From positions 9,915,888 through 9,979,887 of the forward strand of contig JALGQZ010000014.1 in the NCBI GenBank assembly GCA_023105745.1: a stretch of DNA of 64,000 nucleotides, given 5' to 3'. The notes below the pieces were generated by a model. It was not told the DNA's origin. It did no database searches and was given only the letters and a program-made list of their open reading frames with translations. Position 1 is the stretch's first letter; each line of letters opens with the position of its first letter. The stretch comes from Austropuccinia psidii. Lineage: Eukaryota > Basidiomycota > Pucciniomycetes > Pucciniales > Sphaerophragmiaceae. Position numbers and translations under genes: made by a program. Shown piece after piece: positions 23,400 to 35,960 of the stretch.

Positions 23400-24845
23400 T
23401 TATTCCAATGTGTTATTCAAAGGGGTCATTCCCAGGGGATATGGTGGGTGGTTTCCAATTTGACCAATCTGAAATATGTGCAATTGAGGTTCATTTTTCT
23501 TCTGATTAATTTTCAGTGGGCTTAACCTCTTCTTCTTCTTTTTCTTTAACCATAGCTTTCTCCATAAATTCCTTGTTGAGTTTTGCTTGTTCTTTTTCAA
23601 ATTCCCTGACTATGTCCTTGACACTTCCATTTCCTTCCAACAGTACTCTCTGAAAGCTGGGAAATAGGTAATATTATCCTTTGGTTCTGAAAATTCTTAT
23701 GGTTGAGATCACCTTGAATATATTGGTATATTTTGAGGTAAGTGGTTATTTCTTCATATTAACCAATAAACTTTCTGTACTTTGTCATGTTTCTTATCCC
23801 ACCTTCTTGTTTATTTTTTGTGAATAGCTTGGTTATTGAGGATAATGTGTATCTCTTTTCAGATGAGACTGTTGCCCATATTCTTTTCATATCCCCTTTC
23901 AATTGCTCCCAGTCAGCTGTTTCATATCCTGGCATTCCTTCAATCTTATAGTTGATTTCTTTATCTTTCATCCAAAAAGCTATTTGTTTTTCAATTTCTC
24001 TTCCACTTTCTTCTTCAATTTATTCAATATATTCACATTTATTGATGAATATTTCAACATCCTTCTTATCAAACCAAAAGCTATAGTCCTTTGTCTTAAT
24101 CTTTACTATTATAGTAGCGCTTCTTGGAATTTCTTGATTGTAATGGATTTGGTATTACATCAAGGAATTTGTACTCTTCTTGGTAAAGTACTTTGTCTTT
24201 GTTCTGTATAAGGTTTTAATATGGCCATGGGTCTTAGAGAAGGTGAATATGGCCCATGTGGAATGAATGATCGTGGAAGGATTGTCTGTTCCCCTAGTCA
24301 ACTTTTTTGTGGAGTATAGCTTGATGCTTTATTTATCCCTTTTTTTACTAGTACTATTCATTTCTCTTTCATTGCTAGTATTTTCTGGTGAGTTCTGTCT
24401 GTTGAAGCCTTTGTTTGCTGTGCTTCAACATTTGCTTCATGGATTTCTTCAATAATGGCAGGCAATTTTGATTATGGTTGATCCATTTTTGTTTTATGGT
24501 TTTATTCTTTCAATTCTTGGATGGATTTTCTGCTGTTGTTTTTTTCAAGGAGCTCAAGGAAATCTTTCTCCAAAACATTCAAGTCCCTTCTATTTGTTCT
24601 TTGTGTTTCTATTGAATTGGAATATATTCTTGGTTCCTCCCCTAATTCTGTTTATTACTGGGTGGATAATGGTAATTTTCACAATGGGTTGGTGACTGAG
24701 ATTCTTGAGATGATTATTTTTGCTGATTTTTATTGGTTGAATCTATATATTGTTCTAATTATAATATTCTTGGAGTTTTTTATTTTTGAGGTAATACATT
24801 TCAATTGAATAGACTTCTGATTTAATTTCAAGGCTTCCTGTACCA
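23400..24845 (-). pseudogene. family-A gag remnant
   Basis: The minus strand encodes Gag-like stretches with breaks. The clearest is 23759-23971, with PGYETADWEQLKGDMKRIW, SSEKRYTLSSITKLF and IRNMTKYRKFIG, matching capsid-type helices of basidiomycete gypsy Gag. 23400-23600 is a lysine-rich segment. Towards 24800 the frame is poorly preserved and no start can be chosen. The long hydrophobic plus-strand frames 23069-24808 are antisense artefacts of this lysine/asparagine-rich region. Confidence 0.6.
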
Positions 24846-24860
24846 CTTGTGAGTCACCAT
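24846..24860 (-). other. possible primer-binding site of family A
   Basis: Two bases inside the LTR end the minus strand reads TGGTGACTCACAAGT. A TGG-initial stretch next to the LTR fits pairing with a tRNA CCA end. The tRNA is not identified. Confidence 0.45.
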
Positions 24861-26363
24861 ATGTGGGGGCTCCCCTTGTGTGGGATTAAAATGAGGAAGT
24901 ACCTGAAGGGGGAAATGACAGTTAACTAGTTTCCAATTGCTAATAACTCCTGTAACCAAGGGTGGCAAGGGTGTATTGCCTTCCCCTCCTAAAATACTGA
25001 ACAAAATCTTTCTTGGAGGTCAAAAGCCAAAATAAATTAATTATTTGGCTTTAAAACTGAAGAAGCACTAATTCAGCAGTCTCAGATCATACCTATTCAA
25101 GATATAAAAAGGGATGTAATTTCAGTAAAATAGTTAATTTGTATATTTTTTGTGAAATACTTATTTCTTTTATTTTTATTTTCTTAGTGAAATTGGTTAA
25201 GTGGGTTCTTCTTGGTACTAAATTTTGGTAAGACCAGTTATTTAAGTTGTTCTGGAAAATGCTATAAGTTTTGATAAGGTTAATTTTGCTAAGTTAAAGT
25301 TGTAATAGAGTAAGATAGTTGTTTTAAAGGTTTGTTATTTTTCAATTATGGTCAATAATAATATAGAAATGTATTTGTTTAATATACAATGTAAGATTAT
25401 TTCATATTGCAGGTTCAAATGGTTAGTAAGTTCTAAATCTTGATAACTGGTGTTAGATTTATTGGATAAGATATTGTAATATAGTAACCTTAATATTGTT
25501 TACTGGATAATTTTCTTTTAATACTAAATTTCTACTGAGCTTAGCTATTGGGAGATATTCAACATTATACTTCCACTGAGCTTAGCTTCTGGGAAGGTGA
25601 ATTAACTATATCATACTGGACTACCTCCCAGGTGAGGGATGAATTATTACTGTTCTTATAATGTTTCAGGGATATAATGTGCATGGGGGGAGATAGCCCC
25701 TCTCCTTATACCTTTTGGGAGACCAGTTGGCCCTCCAAGGGAGATTTTCTTTCCACCTTAATTCCTTTTTATTCCATTATGTGACTTTGTTTTACATTAT
25801 GAGGTTTCTTTCATGGGTCAGGTGAACTAAGGTTTGGTGATAATTTTCCTTCTGCACAGCCTCCATTTATCACATGACTCTTTTTTTGGTGAGCTGGTTA
25901 AAATATGATCTTCTTGGAGTTTCCTTTCATGCATGAGGTGATGGAACCTTTTGTGGGGTTTTTTTGTTTTCACAGCCTTTTTTCTGTCACATTATATGTT
26001 GTTAGTGGAGTCATTATTACATGATGATTTTAAGTTTTCCTTGCATATGTCATTTTTTTAGGCTGGTAGAAATGACTGTGTAATTTATGCAGGTGTCATA
26101 GCTGTGTTTTCTCTTTTTGAAATTCAAAGTGTGGTAAGTTGATTATTTCTTGCACTGATTAATTTACTGTTGAGCATGAGATGATGTGATTCATTTTTTA
26201 GTTTGATCCATGTTTTTTATAGCTGTGTCATTGAGATGTAAATAAGGGTGTATACTCCATGCAGCCTGTTGTAACTGGGTTCGACTTGCATGAGGTGATA
26301 AGTGGTGTAAAGAACTTGGAAGCTGTTTCAAGGTGTCAAGTGGTGTTACTGTGGATATGTGGC

Positions 26364-28346
26364 TGTAAGGTTTGACTATGAAACAATAAGTAAAAATTAC
26401 TAATATTTTACTTATTGTACTATGAATGTCCTTATAAATGAAATAAATAAGATAAAAATAATTATAATAATAAAGAATTATTATAATTATGGCGTAAAAA
26501 TAATTATATTATTAAATAAATATGATAATATAATTTATATTATAAAATATAATAAAATAAAATAAATATATCAATATAAAATGATTAATATATTTAATGG
26601 CACTTTATTATTGCTACAAACAAATAATAAAGGTGTAAAAAATTGTTTTTTATTAATAAAAAGCAATTAATAACAATAATATTACCAATATTAAAGTTAT
26701 AAATTAATATAAATACTATTTATATTAATTAAAGAATTATTAAATTAATAATAAAGAGAAAATTATTATAATAAGAGAAATAACCTACTTTTAATACTTA
26801 ATATAATAATTTTGAGATATTCTACGCCAAAAAATGTAAATACAACTTATCCAAATTGTATTTACAACAAAAATAGAGAAAATTACAAATATTCTTGATT
26901 TTTACGTGGAAATGAGATTTTATAGAGATTTTTAGGAAAAACAATTAAATAAATGATTTAATTACGTCAGAATTTGATGATTATAATAAGATGATCTTTG
27001 GTCTTTAATAATATAAGAGTTTTATATATAAAGAATAAAGATATTACCTTTTAATTTTATTGATTTAATGTTTTTAATGCGTCTGAGGGGAAAACAGAGT
27101 GAAAAGAGCTCTATTTATAGTAAATACCTCCCTCTTAGAGTCTAACAGGCTTCTGGTAGATGTGTACTGATCATATCCACTGGAATTGATCAATATTTTA
27201 AGTTTTGGTGATGATTACATCATGATCAAACCATATTACATCATTATTACGCCATTATCTAGAGTTATCACTATAACTCTAAGTTTGATGATGTCGAAGG
27301 CTTGGCAGAACCCCAAAATTCGTGGATTTTATTAGTTTTAATCATAAATTAATAGTATTCACCAATTTTATCACTCATATGACTGTTAAACTTAATTTAA
27401 GGTTACAGTGAGTGATCATAAATGATCAAATTAAGCTCAAACTTTGATCCTTAATAACCTTTAAGATTTACACGCTACAGCACTTCAGAGAGAGAATTCT
27501 AATATCTTTGCATAACCTTATTATGCTGCCAAGAGCATTTCATTACATCATCAAAACTCTATTTTTGATGATTTTTCTTGTAACTCATCTTTTCTGTCAA
27601 AATTTAATATTTTAAACTTCAAACTATGATTTCAAGGGGTTATACCTTCAATATTATAATAAAAAATACATCATTCTTCACAAATGACCTAGTAGAATCC
27701 AACTGTCTACTTTTTTAAGTTTGGACCACTTTCACAACAAAGTGGTCAACAGCTCTGTTGATGTTAATCAATAATTCCTTACAGGTTTTAACCTTGTTTA
27801 TAACTTGTTAAATAAACTCAATTTCTGTATTCCTACGGTAATTACGTGATGACTTTATTTTTGGTTCATCACTCTATCATGCATAATTCAAGAGATATTA
27901 GCTAAAATCCTTGAATATATGTGTTGACCAAAAAAGTGCATATATTCAGGTTAATTCCTTAAGTATTGATTTTGAAGCTTAGCTTCTTAATTGTTTTATA
28001 TGTGGATTTTAATGTAGAATTCAATGGTACTATTTATTTTACATGTGGCTTAATTAGTCTTTGAAATAATTAAGGATTTGTGTTTTTTATAAGGTATCAT
28101 TACTTATAACTTATTAAATATTGACTTTACAGATATGCCATAAAAATGGTATATGCGTATTTTACCATGGAAGAACCAATGGTATAACTTATTTCACATG
28201 TTGATTCATTGGTTTTCAAGTTGTACCAAGTTTTATGCCAATTTATGGTATTTCTGTAGTTTTAAGGTAAATATTTTTAATTTATAATTATATTAGATAT
28301 TTTTTGTGACCTTTTTGGGTATGTGGTCATATCTCAAAGTTTCACA
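26364..28346 (+). mobile_element. solo LTR D1 inserted in A1
   Basis: About 1983 bp, TGTAAGGTTT...TTTCACA, flanked by a perfect 5-bp duplication GTGGC at 26359-26363 and 28347-28351. The interior is AT-rich and non-coding. Its start (TACTATGAATGTCCTTA) and end (TTTTTGGGTATGTGG...CTCAAAGTTTCACA) match D2. No internal retroelement genes occur, so it is a solo LTR left by recombination. Orientation is assigned arbitrarily by the TG-to-CA reading. Confidence 0.85.
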
Positions 28347-28548
28347 GTGGCTGTGCTTTAAATTAAAGTAAGAAATTACAGTGGGTGAAACATTTAAAAA
28401 TTTGACTCTCCTGTTTCTTAATGAATGGTGGAGGTGCAATTCATGCAGGTGTCATTTTCCTGTATGAGTCCTGTGGTTTTAGGAGGGGTGTAAAGCTGGG
28501 TAGGGTGTGTAATTGACAGGGTGGTACCTTTCTTTATGTAAGTAGTTT

Positions 28549-30673
28549 TGTAAGGTTTTTCTACAAAACTCTGGATAATAGTAACAATATCAAGAGTACT
28601 ATGACTGTCCTCAATAGAAAAATATAATATAATAAAATATTATAGCCACAAATTGAAATATAATCATTAAGAATAATCATATATAAGAAAATAAACTTAA
28701 TTGTTATGATATAAAATAATAATAATAATAAGAAATAATAATTATAATCAATTATAATTATTCTATTATTGTTATAGTCACTGACAATTATAACAATAAG
28801 AAGTGTAAAGCTCTTAATGAGACAATTACATGTGGAAAATATAAATATTTAACCACTTATAAATAATATATAAATATTATTTATAAAAGAATTAAAACAC
28901 CCACTGTGCAGAAATAATTCTTATAGAAAAAGTTTAGATAAAATCTACTTATAATATAAGCTTAATACAACAAGTCAAACAACAACAGTTATTATGTTAA
29001 ATAATTATTATTATAAGCTAAAAACAGGCCAAAAATCAATATTTTAAAAGACAAAACAACTTTTCATAATAAAAATTATGATTAAAGAGTTTTTGAGAGG
29101 AATTTGTGGATTTTAAAAGATATTTTAAATACAATAATTTTATAAAATAAAATATACTATAAGTGATTACAACAATAATCTAATTTCTATGACTTTAATT
29201 GTTTAATTTAAGATTTATAAAGAATAAAATACTTAAGAGATACTTTAATAATAAGATTTTATATATAATAAAACTTTACCTGTTTAAATGTCTAATATGA
29301 TTGGATTGATAATTGATGATGGACAAAAACAGTGATGAAAAGAATCTTTTTATGTCTACAGAGCAGCTCTTGTGATTCATAATGGATAGAGAGGGCTTTC
29401 TCAGGTCAAAACTGAAGAACCATTCTTAAGAATAAGGCTCTTAACTTAAGGTAACTTATTTTTAATTCCAATTCAAAGTCACAAGTGTTATTCTTAACTC
29501 CAAGTAACTTTAGTCCTCATTTAAGTTAATTATTTTAAGCTTTAATATAAAATAAGCTTATTTATGTTAAGTTTCATTACATGAACAACTTAGAAATATA
29601 GTTTCAAGCAGAAATCTCTAAAACTCAATTTTTGATTAATTTTTAAAGAAATCTTAATTTTCTTTAAGTATAATTAAAAGGGTAAATTTCCAAGCTAATT
29701 ACCCAGAAAATCTGTTCATGGAAGATACTTGAAATTTAATCTATATATAGATAATATTGAATTGTAAGCTGTGTGAAACTTTCAAGCAAATCATTTGAGA
29801 ATTGGATTTTTAATGAATTTTTGAAGTTATTGCTATTTTTCCATGTAAAATAGCAATACACACTAAACCTTAACTTTTGATAAGGTTTTAATGATTGTAA
29901 ACTTGAAGGTTTAAGCTTTGACAGGTCTCAAAACTTTAATTTCAATCCTGCATATTGGAATTTACCCTTTGGCAGCTTGAAATTCCTGTCCAAATTGGGA
30001 TAAAGCCAATTTAAACCTTAAGGTTGCATCAAAGTCTAATCTTAAAGTTTAAATAAGGTTGAAAATTCTCCAATACAGGTTTAAAACCTTAATTGAATCC
30101 TTGCAGATCCAAAAAGTTGGGTACCCCAGCTCTATTTGGCCTTTTTCCTTTGTACCACCTTTTTGCATGTGTTTTGCCCTTTTATTTATTTAAAGCCATA
30201 CTATGTCCTTAAACACCTTTAAATTGAGCTCACACAGGATTTAAGTTCTGTATGGCAAAGCCTTAGCCAATTCAGTAAATATACACAACACCTCAGTTTT
30301 AACTAAAATTTTGGTAAGTTTGCATAAACCTTATGCAACTTTAAATTTAAGCTTATTCAAGCTTAAATTTAACAATTTTAAAAAAAAATGTTAGAAAGTT
30401 GCATTAGTACTGTGAGATTCATAAATCTTCCAATAACAGAAGAAATGAGCCTTTTTGGGTATAACACCCTATGGGTGTACCCTAGGTCATTTCTGGTGTA
30501 GAATCCAAAAATGACATAATATTTATAACTTTGTTTATCAAAAAAAAGTTATACTTATTTCTTGTTATTTTTTATTTTAAATTCAATTGAAAAGTCTGTT
30601 GAAGACTAAATCAGCTGTATATAAAATCATTTGTGGCCTTATGGGTATGTTATACATACCTCAAAGGCTCACA
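28549..30673 (+). mobile_element. solo LTR D2 inserted in A1
   Basis: About 2125 bp, TGTAAGGTTT...GGCTCACA, flanked by a perfect 5-bp duplication AGTTT at 28544-28548 and 30674-30678. Same family as D1, separated from it by about 200 bp of A1 LTR. Each has its own duplication, so they are two independent insertions. No coding sequence is visible inside. Confidence 0.87.
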
Positions 30674-30891
30674 AGTTTGATATATGTAGCTTAATTTTTA
30701 CATATACATAATGAAATTAAATAATTCATTTCAACATATACACTGCCTTTTGGGTTCTTGAACGATGAGTTTATGAATAAACTGAAACTTATTGATGTAA
30801 ACTTAACATTTTGGTGTTAAAATCAAAGGAAAGTCTGCCTGTGGGTGGATTTTACCTCTGTTGTGGGGTACTATGCACTTGATCCTGGTGA

Positions 30892-31560
30892 AAAAAATGA
30901 TATTGGATTACCAAATATCTCAGCTTCTGCATTATTACTCAAAATTATCTCACATGGTCCAAGCATCATGAGGTTAGGAAGAAACTTATATAGCATTGAA
31001 CCTTTTACTATAAAGAAGATTGGTGACAAAATATTATGAGGAAAAAAATAAGAAAAAACAAAAACATTCAAATATCACTCTAAAACCTTAATGCATACTC
31101 AATAAGTCCTAAAGGTGAGAAACAAATAATTGAAGTTTAATCATCTCAACAATCTAAAATGTAGCCATACAGCAAACCCAATTCCTCATTCCACTTGTCA
31201 TTACTAACCAAATTCTCTCAATATCACCACCCTGAAAATAAAATAAAAGATTTAATTAATAAAATGTGAAGCAAATTGAAACTAAACAAAGCCAATCCAT
31301 CAATAAACTGCGTTAAAACCAAATCCAGTAATCAAAATTAGATGGAATTCTTTTCTCTATATATACAAGGAAAGAGAATGTAGAAAGGCATTTTAACTTT
31401 TTACTTTAAAAAAGAAATGGAATCAGGTTGATTATTAATTATTTTGGTGCCTCAAGATAAAGTGTTGATAATTTTAAGCTCCCCATAGATTATAAACCAA
31501 TCAGTACCAAAATGAGAATGGTCTATTGAGCTCTATGTGTGACTCATTTAAGAAAATTTA
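30892..31560. other. AT-rich DNA right of the A1 LTR
   Basis: Between the A1 LTR and the copia-2 remnants. The small frame 30845-31039 straddles the LTR edge and is not a gene. No other feature was recognised. Confidence 0.4.
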
Positions 31561-31619
31561 ATCTAGAGGGTACATACTATATTTGTTATAATACTACTCT
31601 GAAAGAAGATCTAGCCTAA

Positions 31620-32460
31620 TCTCACTATCCCAAACAGGATATAACAGACTTAGAGGTTCTAGTGAAAGCAAGATTATTGGTTTTTGTTTGACTAAAAAGC
31701 GGTGAAGATATTTTAGAAGGCAAGTGAATCTATTTGTATCCATAAATGACAATAATAGCATTTTATCTAGTGGTATTATAAGCACAAGCTCAACTGAGAG
31801 ATCTTATAAGAATAATGAATGGTATCTAGCTTTGGTTCACTCCTCTGATCTATACATGAATGAATTTCTAAAGCTTAATGATATTTTCTCATCTTATGTA
31901 AATAAATTAGAAACATATTAGATATGTATACAATGTAAGCTTAAGCTATTACCTCACAACAAGCCCATTATTTCAGCTAACAAACCCTTTCAAAAACTAG
32001 GAAAAGAGATTTGTTAAATAAGTCCAATTTCAAAAAACAGCATAAAATTCATTGCTGTAATAATAGAAAACTATCAAGAGATAACTTCATAGCTACAATA
32101 CTAAATAAATCTCAGTTCAAATTGAAATGTTCGAGTTACTTCAAAGAAATAAAATATAAGCTTTAATATCAACTGGACTACCTAAATAGCAATCAAGCAG
32201 GAGAATCATAATATTTCAAAATCACCAGGACATGTTAACTAACTGATATATGATTTGAACAAGCTCAAGCTAAATCTCCTCACATTAATGGAATTTTTGA
32301 GAACCTTAATCAAGCTATCATTTTGAAAATTTGATTCATTATGTACAAATACACTCTACCGCCCAGCTTCTGGGAAAAATCCAAACCATATTTCTCAACC
32401 ATCTTAAATCTGATCCCATCCAGAGCCCTGAGCTATAAATCCCCTTATCTATGCTAAAAT
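31620..32460 (+). pseudogene. copia-2 pre-integrase and integrase remnant
   Basis: 31724-31921 includes EWYLALVHSSDLYMNEF, the GAG-pre-integrase motif (W-H-L-R-x-x-H-P-S). It is followed by CIQCKLKLLPHNKP and SANKPFQKLGKEI, the zinc-binding and core-entry part of a copia integrase. At about 32275-32450 the frame reads NGIFENLNQAI and LPPSFWEKSKPYF, the region around the catalytic Glu, where the usual (V/F)E(R/K) is kept as FEN. Several stops interrupt it. Gag and protease upstream are not recognisable. Confidence 0.72.
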
Positions 32461-32897
32461 ATCCTGATATGGTTATTTAACATATTATAAATTTAAAGAA
32501 TTTAGTTCTTCTTGTTTTGAAAGTCCATTTTCAACACTCAAACCACTAAAAACTTCCCCCAAAATCCAAATATTTATTACTTTTAGGCTGTTAAACCTAT
32601 TCTGATTATGAAAGAGATTTTTAGCCTATAAAATGCAAAAGAATCATAGGTTGTGATTATATTCCACTCCCAACTGATATTAAGTATAGCTCAAATACTA
32701 CTCTTAATACAGCTAATAAAAGACTACCCACTCACCAAAGCTCAAACAATCTCACTAATTTGATAGAACTACTAACAATTCTGGTAAAACACCCAAATCT
32801 GCCAGAACCCAAGGAAACGTCAAGAGCCAAATTTATCACTGCTTCACCTAAGAATACATCAGTAAGTGAGGTTCCAACTCAAATGACAAAAAAGGGG
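32461..32897 (+). pseudogene. copia-2 integrase/RT linker remnant
   Basis: A low-complexity Ser/Thr/Pro coding-like stretch as usual between copia integrase and RT. It ends in AAAAAAGGGG at 32888-32897, which resembles a polypurine tract, immediately before TGTTAATATGT. Confidence 0.4.
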
Positions 32898-33460
32898 TGT
32901 TAATATGTAGCACATTACTCTATCACTCCAAAATGAATTTCTTGTAATATATATAGTGAAAAGATCATCCAATCCAAGGTAAGGATCAAAAAATGAATAA
33001 GAGTACTAAGCTATGAAAATCAATTGTGTGAATAGTGCTACATATGAAGAGGTAGTAGAGTTTGCTGAAATGTTCAAATTTAAAAGTTCATTAAATGATC
33101 TGGATTGAAAATATGAATGGTTTGAAACCATGAAGTCATAATATGACTCACTCAACTCACAAAAAATTGTGTAAGCTGTGGATATAAAACTTTTATTAGA
33201 AATCAAGTACTTTTCCTGTCCTCAAAATTTGAATGAAGTACAATTCAATTAAAAAGTGCAAAATTTTAAGAGTTTTAAGAGGAAACATCCCCAATTTATT
33301 GTTTTTAACTTTACAGAAATAAAAAATAATATTCTAAAGATTTATTGTTTTACCAATAATAAAAATGTATCAAAAAATACTCTACAAGAGTTATTTAAGG
33401 CTACAAGAGAGATTTCTTCAAGAGAAATTTCAATTGAAATTAATTGAGAAAAGAACTGCA
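32898..33460 (+). repeat. repeat E1, LTR-like, paired with E2
   Basis: Begins TGTTAATATGTAGC after a polypurine-like run. The segment 33262-33400 matches 36832-36965 with many differences, sharing ATTATTGTTTTTAAC and AAAAATACTCTACA. The frame 33256-33447 lies inside it and is probably not a gene. Could be an LTR of a copia element. The 3' edge is not defined. Confidence 0.45.
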
Positions 33461-34897
33461 GGCAATTTATATTAGAACAAAGTCTTCAAAAAGGATTATT
33501 AAAGATAAAACATGCCCAAAAGTGACCAGAGTGAATTTGGAAACAAAGTTACAAAGCTAACAGTGATTAAAGACCACTCACTAATGGGGTGGTTCAAGGT
33601 TAAAAATGATTATAATGTTTTTTTTCACATGGGTAAAATGTTGAGAATGATTTAAAAACAATTGTTGGAATCTTTTATTTATTGTTTTAACAGTATTTAA
33701 ACTGATTATAAAAGGAAAAGCTTCTGACGTGAATAGAAAAGTGGGGCAAAGAAGACATTCTTTTATAGCCATAAATATTCTACTCCAAAAGTAAATTATG
33801 GCATCATTGAACCCTGGTTTGGACAAAAAAGGACTGGTTTTAGCCATTTAAGACCCTTAAATCACCCATTTCTATAGTAATAACTGGTTTCAAGCCTTCA
33901 AAAAATTTCAGAATGTGTTTAAAAGAAGTCAAAGCCAGTAAAAACTGTTTTTACTAAGATTTTTTTATCTCAAGTATAGCTTTACCCTCTTGGCAACAGT
34001 TAAAACTGACCTGGTTGGTATTAAAGCCTCATCATCACTTGATTCATAGACCCTTTGACTCAATTAGAGGCCAAAAGTGATGAAACTTTGTGCAAAGTTT
34101 GACAACTTATTCCCGTCAGAAAGGAATTTGGGGGAGTCTGGCACCCTTGGAGCCAAGATTCCTTTTTTTTTCCCCAGAATTAATCTTTCCAATTTATTCT
34201 TTCTTTAATTCCTCATCATGTATTATACTTGTAATTTACACATGTAATTCAATTGAGTTTTTACAGTAAAAAACTGTGAACATTGATCCCTCATATGTAA
34301 ATCAAAGTTCACTTATGTAATATATGCACACATTTTGACATTTCAACTGAAAATACTTCAATTACTCATAACTTCTAAACTACACACCACACCTCAATTT
34401 TAACACAAAAATTGATGATTAGCACCACATGTGATGTGAGTCAACTCAAAGCTTTGAGGATTTTTAATTTTCATACAGAAAATACTAAAAACTTAATTTT
34501 ACCTTATTTAAAGTTGAGTTCCAGAAATTTCACCCAGAAGTGACTCCACTTTATCTTTTATGAGGAATCCAATGATGAAATTATTTTCATTAGTTTATTC
34601 ATTGTATAAAAATTTATAATACTTTTTTTTTAACTTTTTTGCAAAAATATTTTAATTTTGATATTTTTATAGAAAATTCATTTTTACTACATTTTTTAAG
34701 TAAAAATGTGTTTTCACCAGTTTAAATTTCAATGTAATTTAAATTTTAAATGATAATTAAAATTTTGATTTTATATTTAGATCTTATATTTATATTTTAG
34801 TATTTGTTTTTAAAATATAAATAAATTTAATTATAGTTATAGCATGATTTGTTATCTGTGGTCTTTTGGGTATATAAAAATACCTCTAAGGCTCACA
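33461..34897 (+). repeat. D-family LTR fragment (D3)
   Basis: The segment ending at 34897 repeats the D-family terminus: CTTTTGGGTATATAAAAATA followed by CTCTAAGGCTCACA. Upstream, ACACACCACACCTCAATTTT (about 34382) resembles D2 near 30285. The left boundary was not found, and the duplication expected from AACTG at 34898-34902 was not located, so the fragment may be truncated. It separates the integrase and RT parts of copia-2. Confidence 0.45.
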
Positions 34898-34949
34898 AAC
34901 TGGCCCTTTGGTATCTAAAAAGCCCTAAATAAATGGGAATTTCACCTCT

Positions 34950-35960
34950 TTTAATATCTAAACCTCATATTCCAAACCTCAGACACAGAAAACTGTTTCT
35001 TCTGCAATAATAAAAAGAAAATTTATTTGAACATAAATGTTGATGATGATTTCATAGTGGCAAGCTCAAGAGATGAAATAATCAACTTCATTCCCCAGTT
35101 AAAGAGTTATTACTCTATCAAAGTCCAACAAAAACTCACTCAAAACTTGGAATACAGCCTAGTTTGGAGAATGGAAAACTTTTTTTTTGTAAATAAATTT
35201 AGTTTTTGTCAGAAGCTCCTTAAGATATTTAATTTTTTATATTAAAACAGTTTGAAGACCCCATCTCCTTAAAACATCAAATTTGAGCTTTAAAAATCTA
35301 CCAACAGTTTTTATAAAAAACAATTCAAAAATTCATGAGTATTTTAAATTACTTGTTTCTGAATATTGGACCTGAAATTGAATTCACAGATTTCATGTTG
35401 TCACAACATGCAAGTATTCCTACTAAAACACACTGGACTCTTGTAAATAACTTCTTAAGGTATCTGAAAAGAACAATTAACATGGGCGTGAGATTTACTA
35501 GACAAGCTAATGTATGTGATAGCCAATTATTTGGTAGGGCTTATTCTAATTACAAAACGTTAATTATCACAAAGAACTCCATGTCTGGACTGGTAATGAT
35601 TATTTACAGAAATTTAATTACCTTGTCAGCAAAGAAACAGCCTTATTTAGCTCACTCCACAATAGAGGTTTGATCTGTGTCTATCAAGCAAGTTACCAAG
35701 AAGTCAGATGGAAAGTAATTTTACTACTCAATACAGGTGTTCAAATTTTGGCATCACAAATTTATAACAATTAAGGTGTCATAATCATCACCAAAGAAGC
35801 CCAACCCAACCCCAATTCAAAAAATATTGAAATCAGGTTTTGATATGTAAGGCAGTTGATCAGGAATAAACTCCTGATCATTAAGCAAGTTTTTACAAGT
35901 GAAATGGCAGTTAATTCCCTGAACAAACCACTATGTTCTTTGAAAATGATTCAAGAAAGA
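34950..35960 (+). pseudogene. copia-2 reverse transcriptase C-terminus and RNase H remnant
   Basis: 35027-35245 carries NVDDDFIVASSRDEIINF, the YVDD box region with both Asp present, then the palm end (LKSYYSIKVQQKLTQNLEY). 35335-35673 carries YLFLNIGPEIEFTDFML, NNFLRYLKRTINMGVRFT, and MSGLVMIIYRNLITLSAKK ending in STIEV, the copia RNase H with the S-T-x-E-A motif altered. Frames are offset and the N-terminal RT is missing. The tail near 35860-35990 resembles the copia C-terminus (FTSEMAVNSLNKPL). Confidence 0.75.

Larger units (their letters stand above)
20036..30891 (-). mobile_element. family-A LTR retroelement: 5' LTR, gag, protease, unknown ORFs; 3' LTR not found
   Basis: A minus-strand element whose 5' LTR is 24862-30891 (interrupted by two solo LTRs). 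It is followed on the minus strand by a primer-binding-like stretch, gag (about 23400-24800), protease (about 22446-23004) and three further coding modules down to 20036. A second copy of the LTR lies at 50822-55281. I find no reverse transcriptase, RNase H or integrase between 20 and 25 kb and no 3' LTR between 14.4 and 20 kb. The element is therefore either truncated or of a non-autonomous gag-pro type carrying unrelated ORFs. The left boundary is only the end of recognisable coding sequence. Confidence 0.65.
24862..30891 (-). repeat. family-A LTR copy 1 (A1), interrupted by D1 and D2
   Basis: Collinear with 50822-55281. Shared blocks include CTCCTGTAACCAAGGGTGG-type sequence (about 24945 and 50910), 'gagcttagct-ctgggaa' (about 25560 and 51495), ACTGGACTACCTCC (about 25615 and 54117), and GTGGGGTACTATG followed by CTTGATCCTGGTGA (about 30863 and 55252). 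Removing D1 and D2 leaves about 1.9 kb, close to the uninterrupted length of the other copy. The right edge is set where similarity ends and is uncertain by about 10 bp. Confidence 0.75.

Noticed and set aside
23069..24808. Several long plus-strand hydrophobic frames resembling membrane proteins
   Set aside because: They lie antisense to the Lys/Asn-rich gag of the family-A element. Complementary AT-rich coding gives Phe/Leu/Ile-rich shadows.
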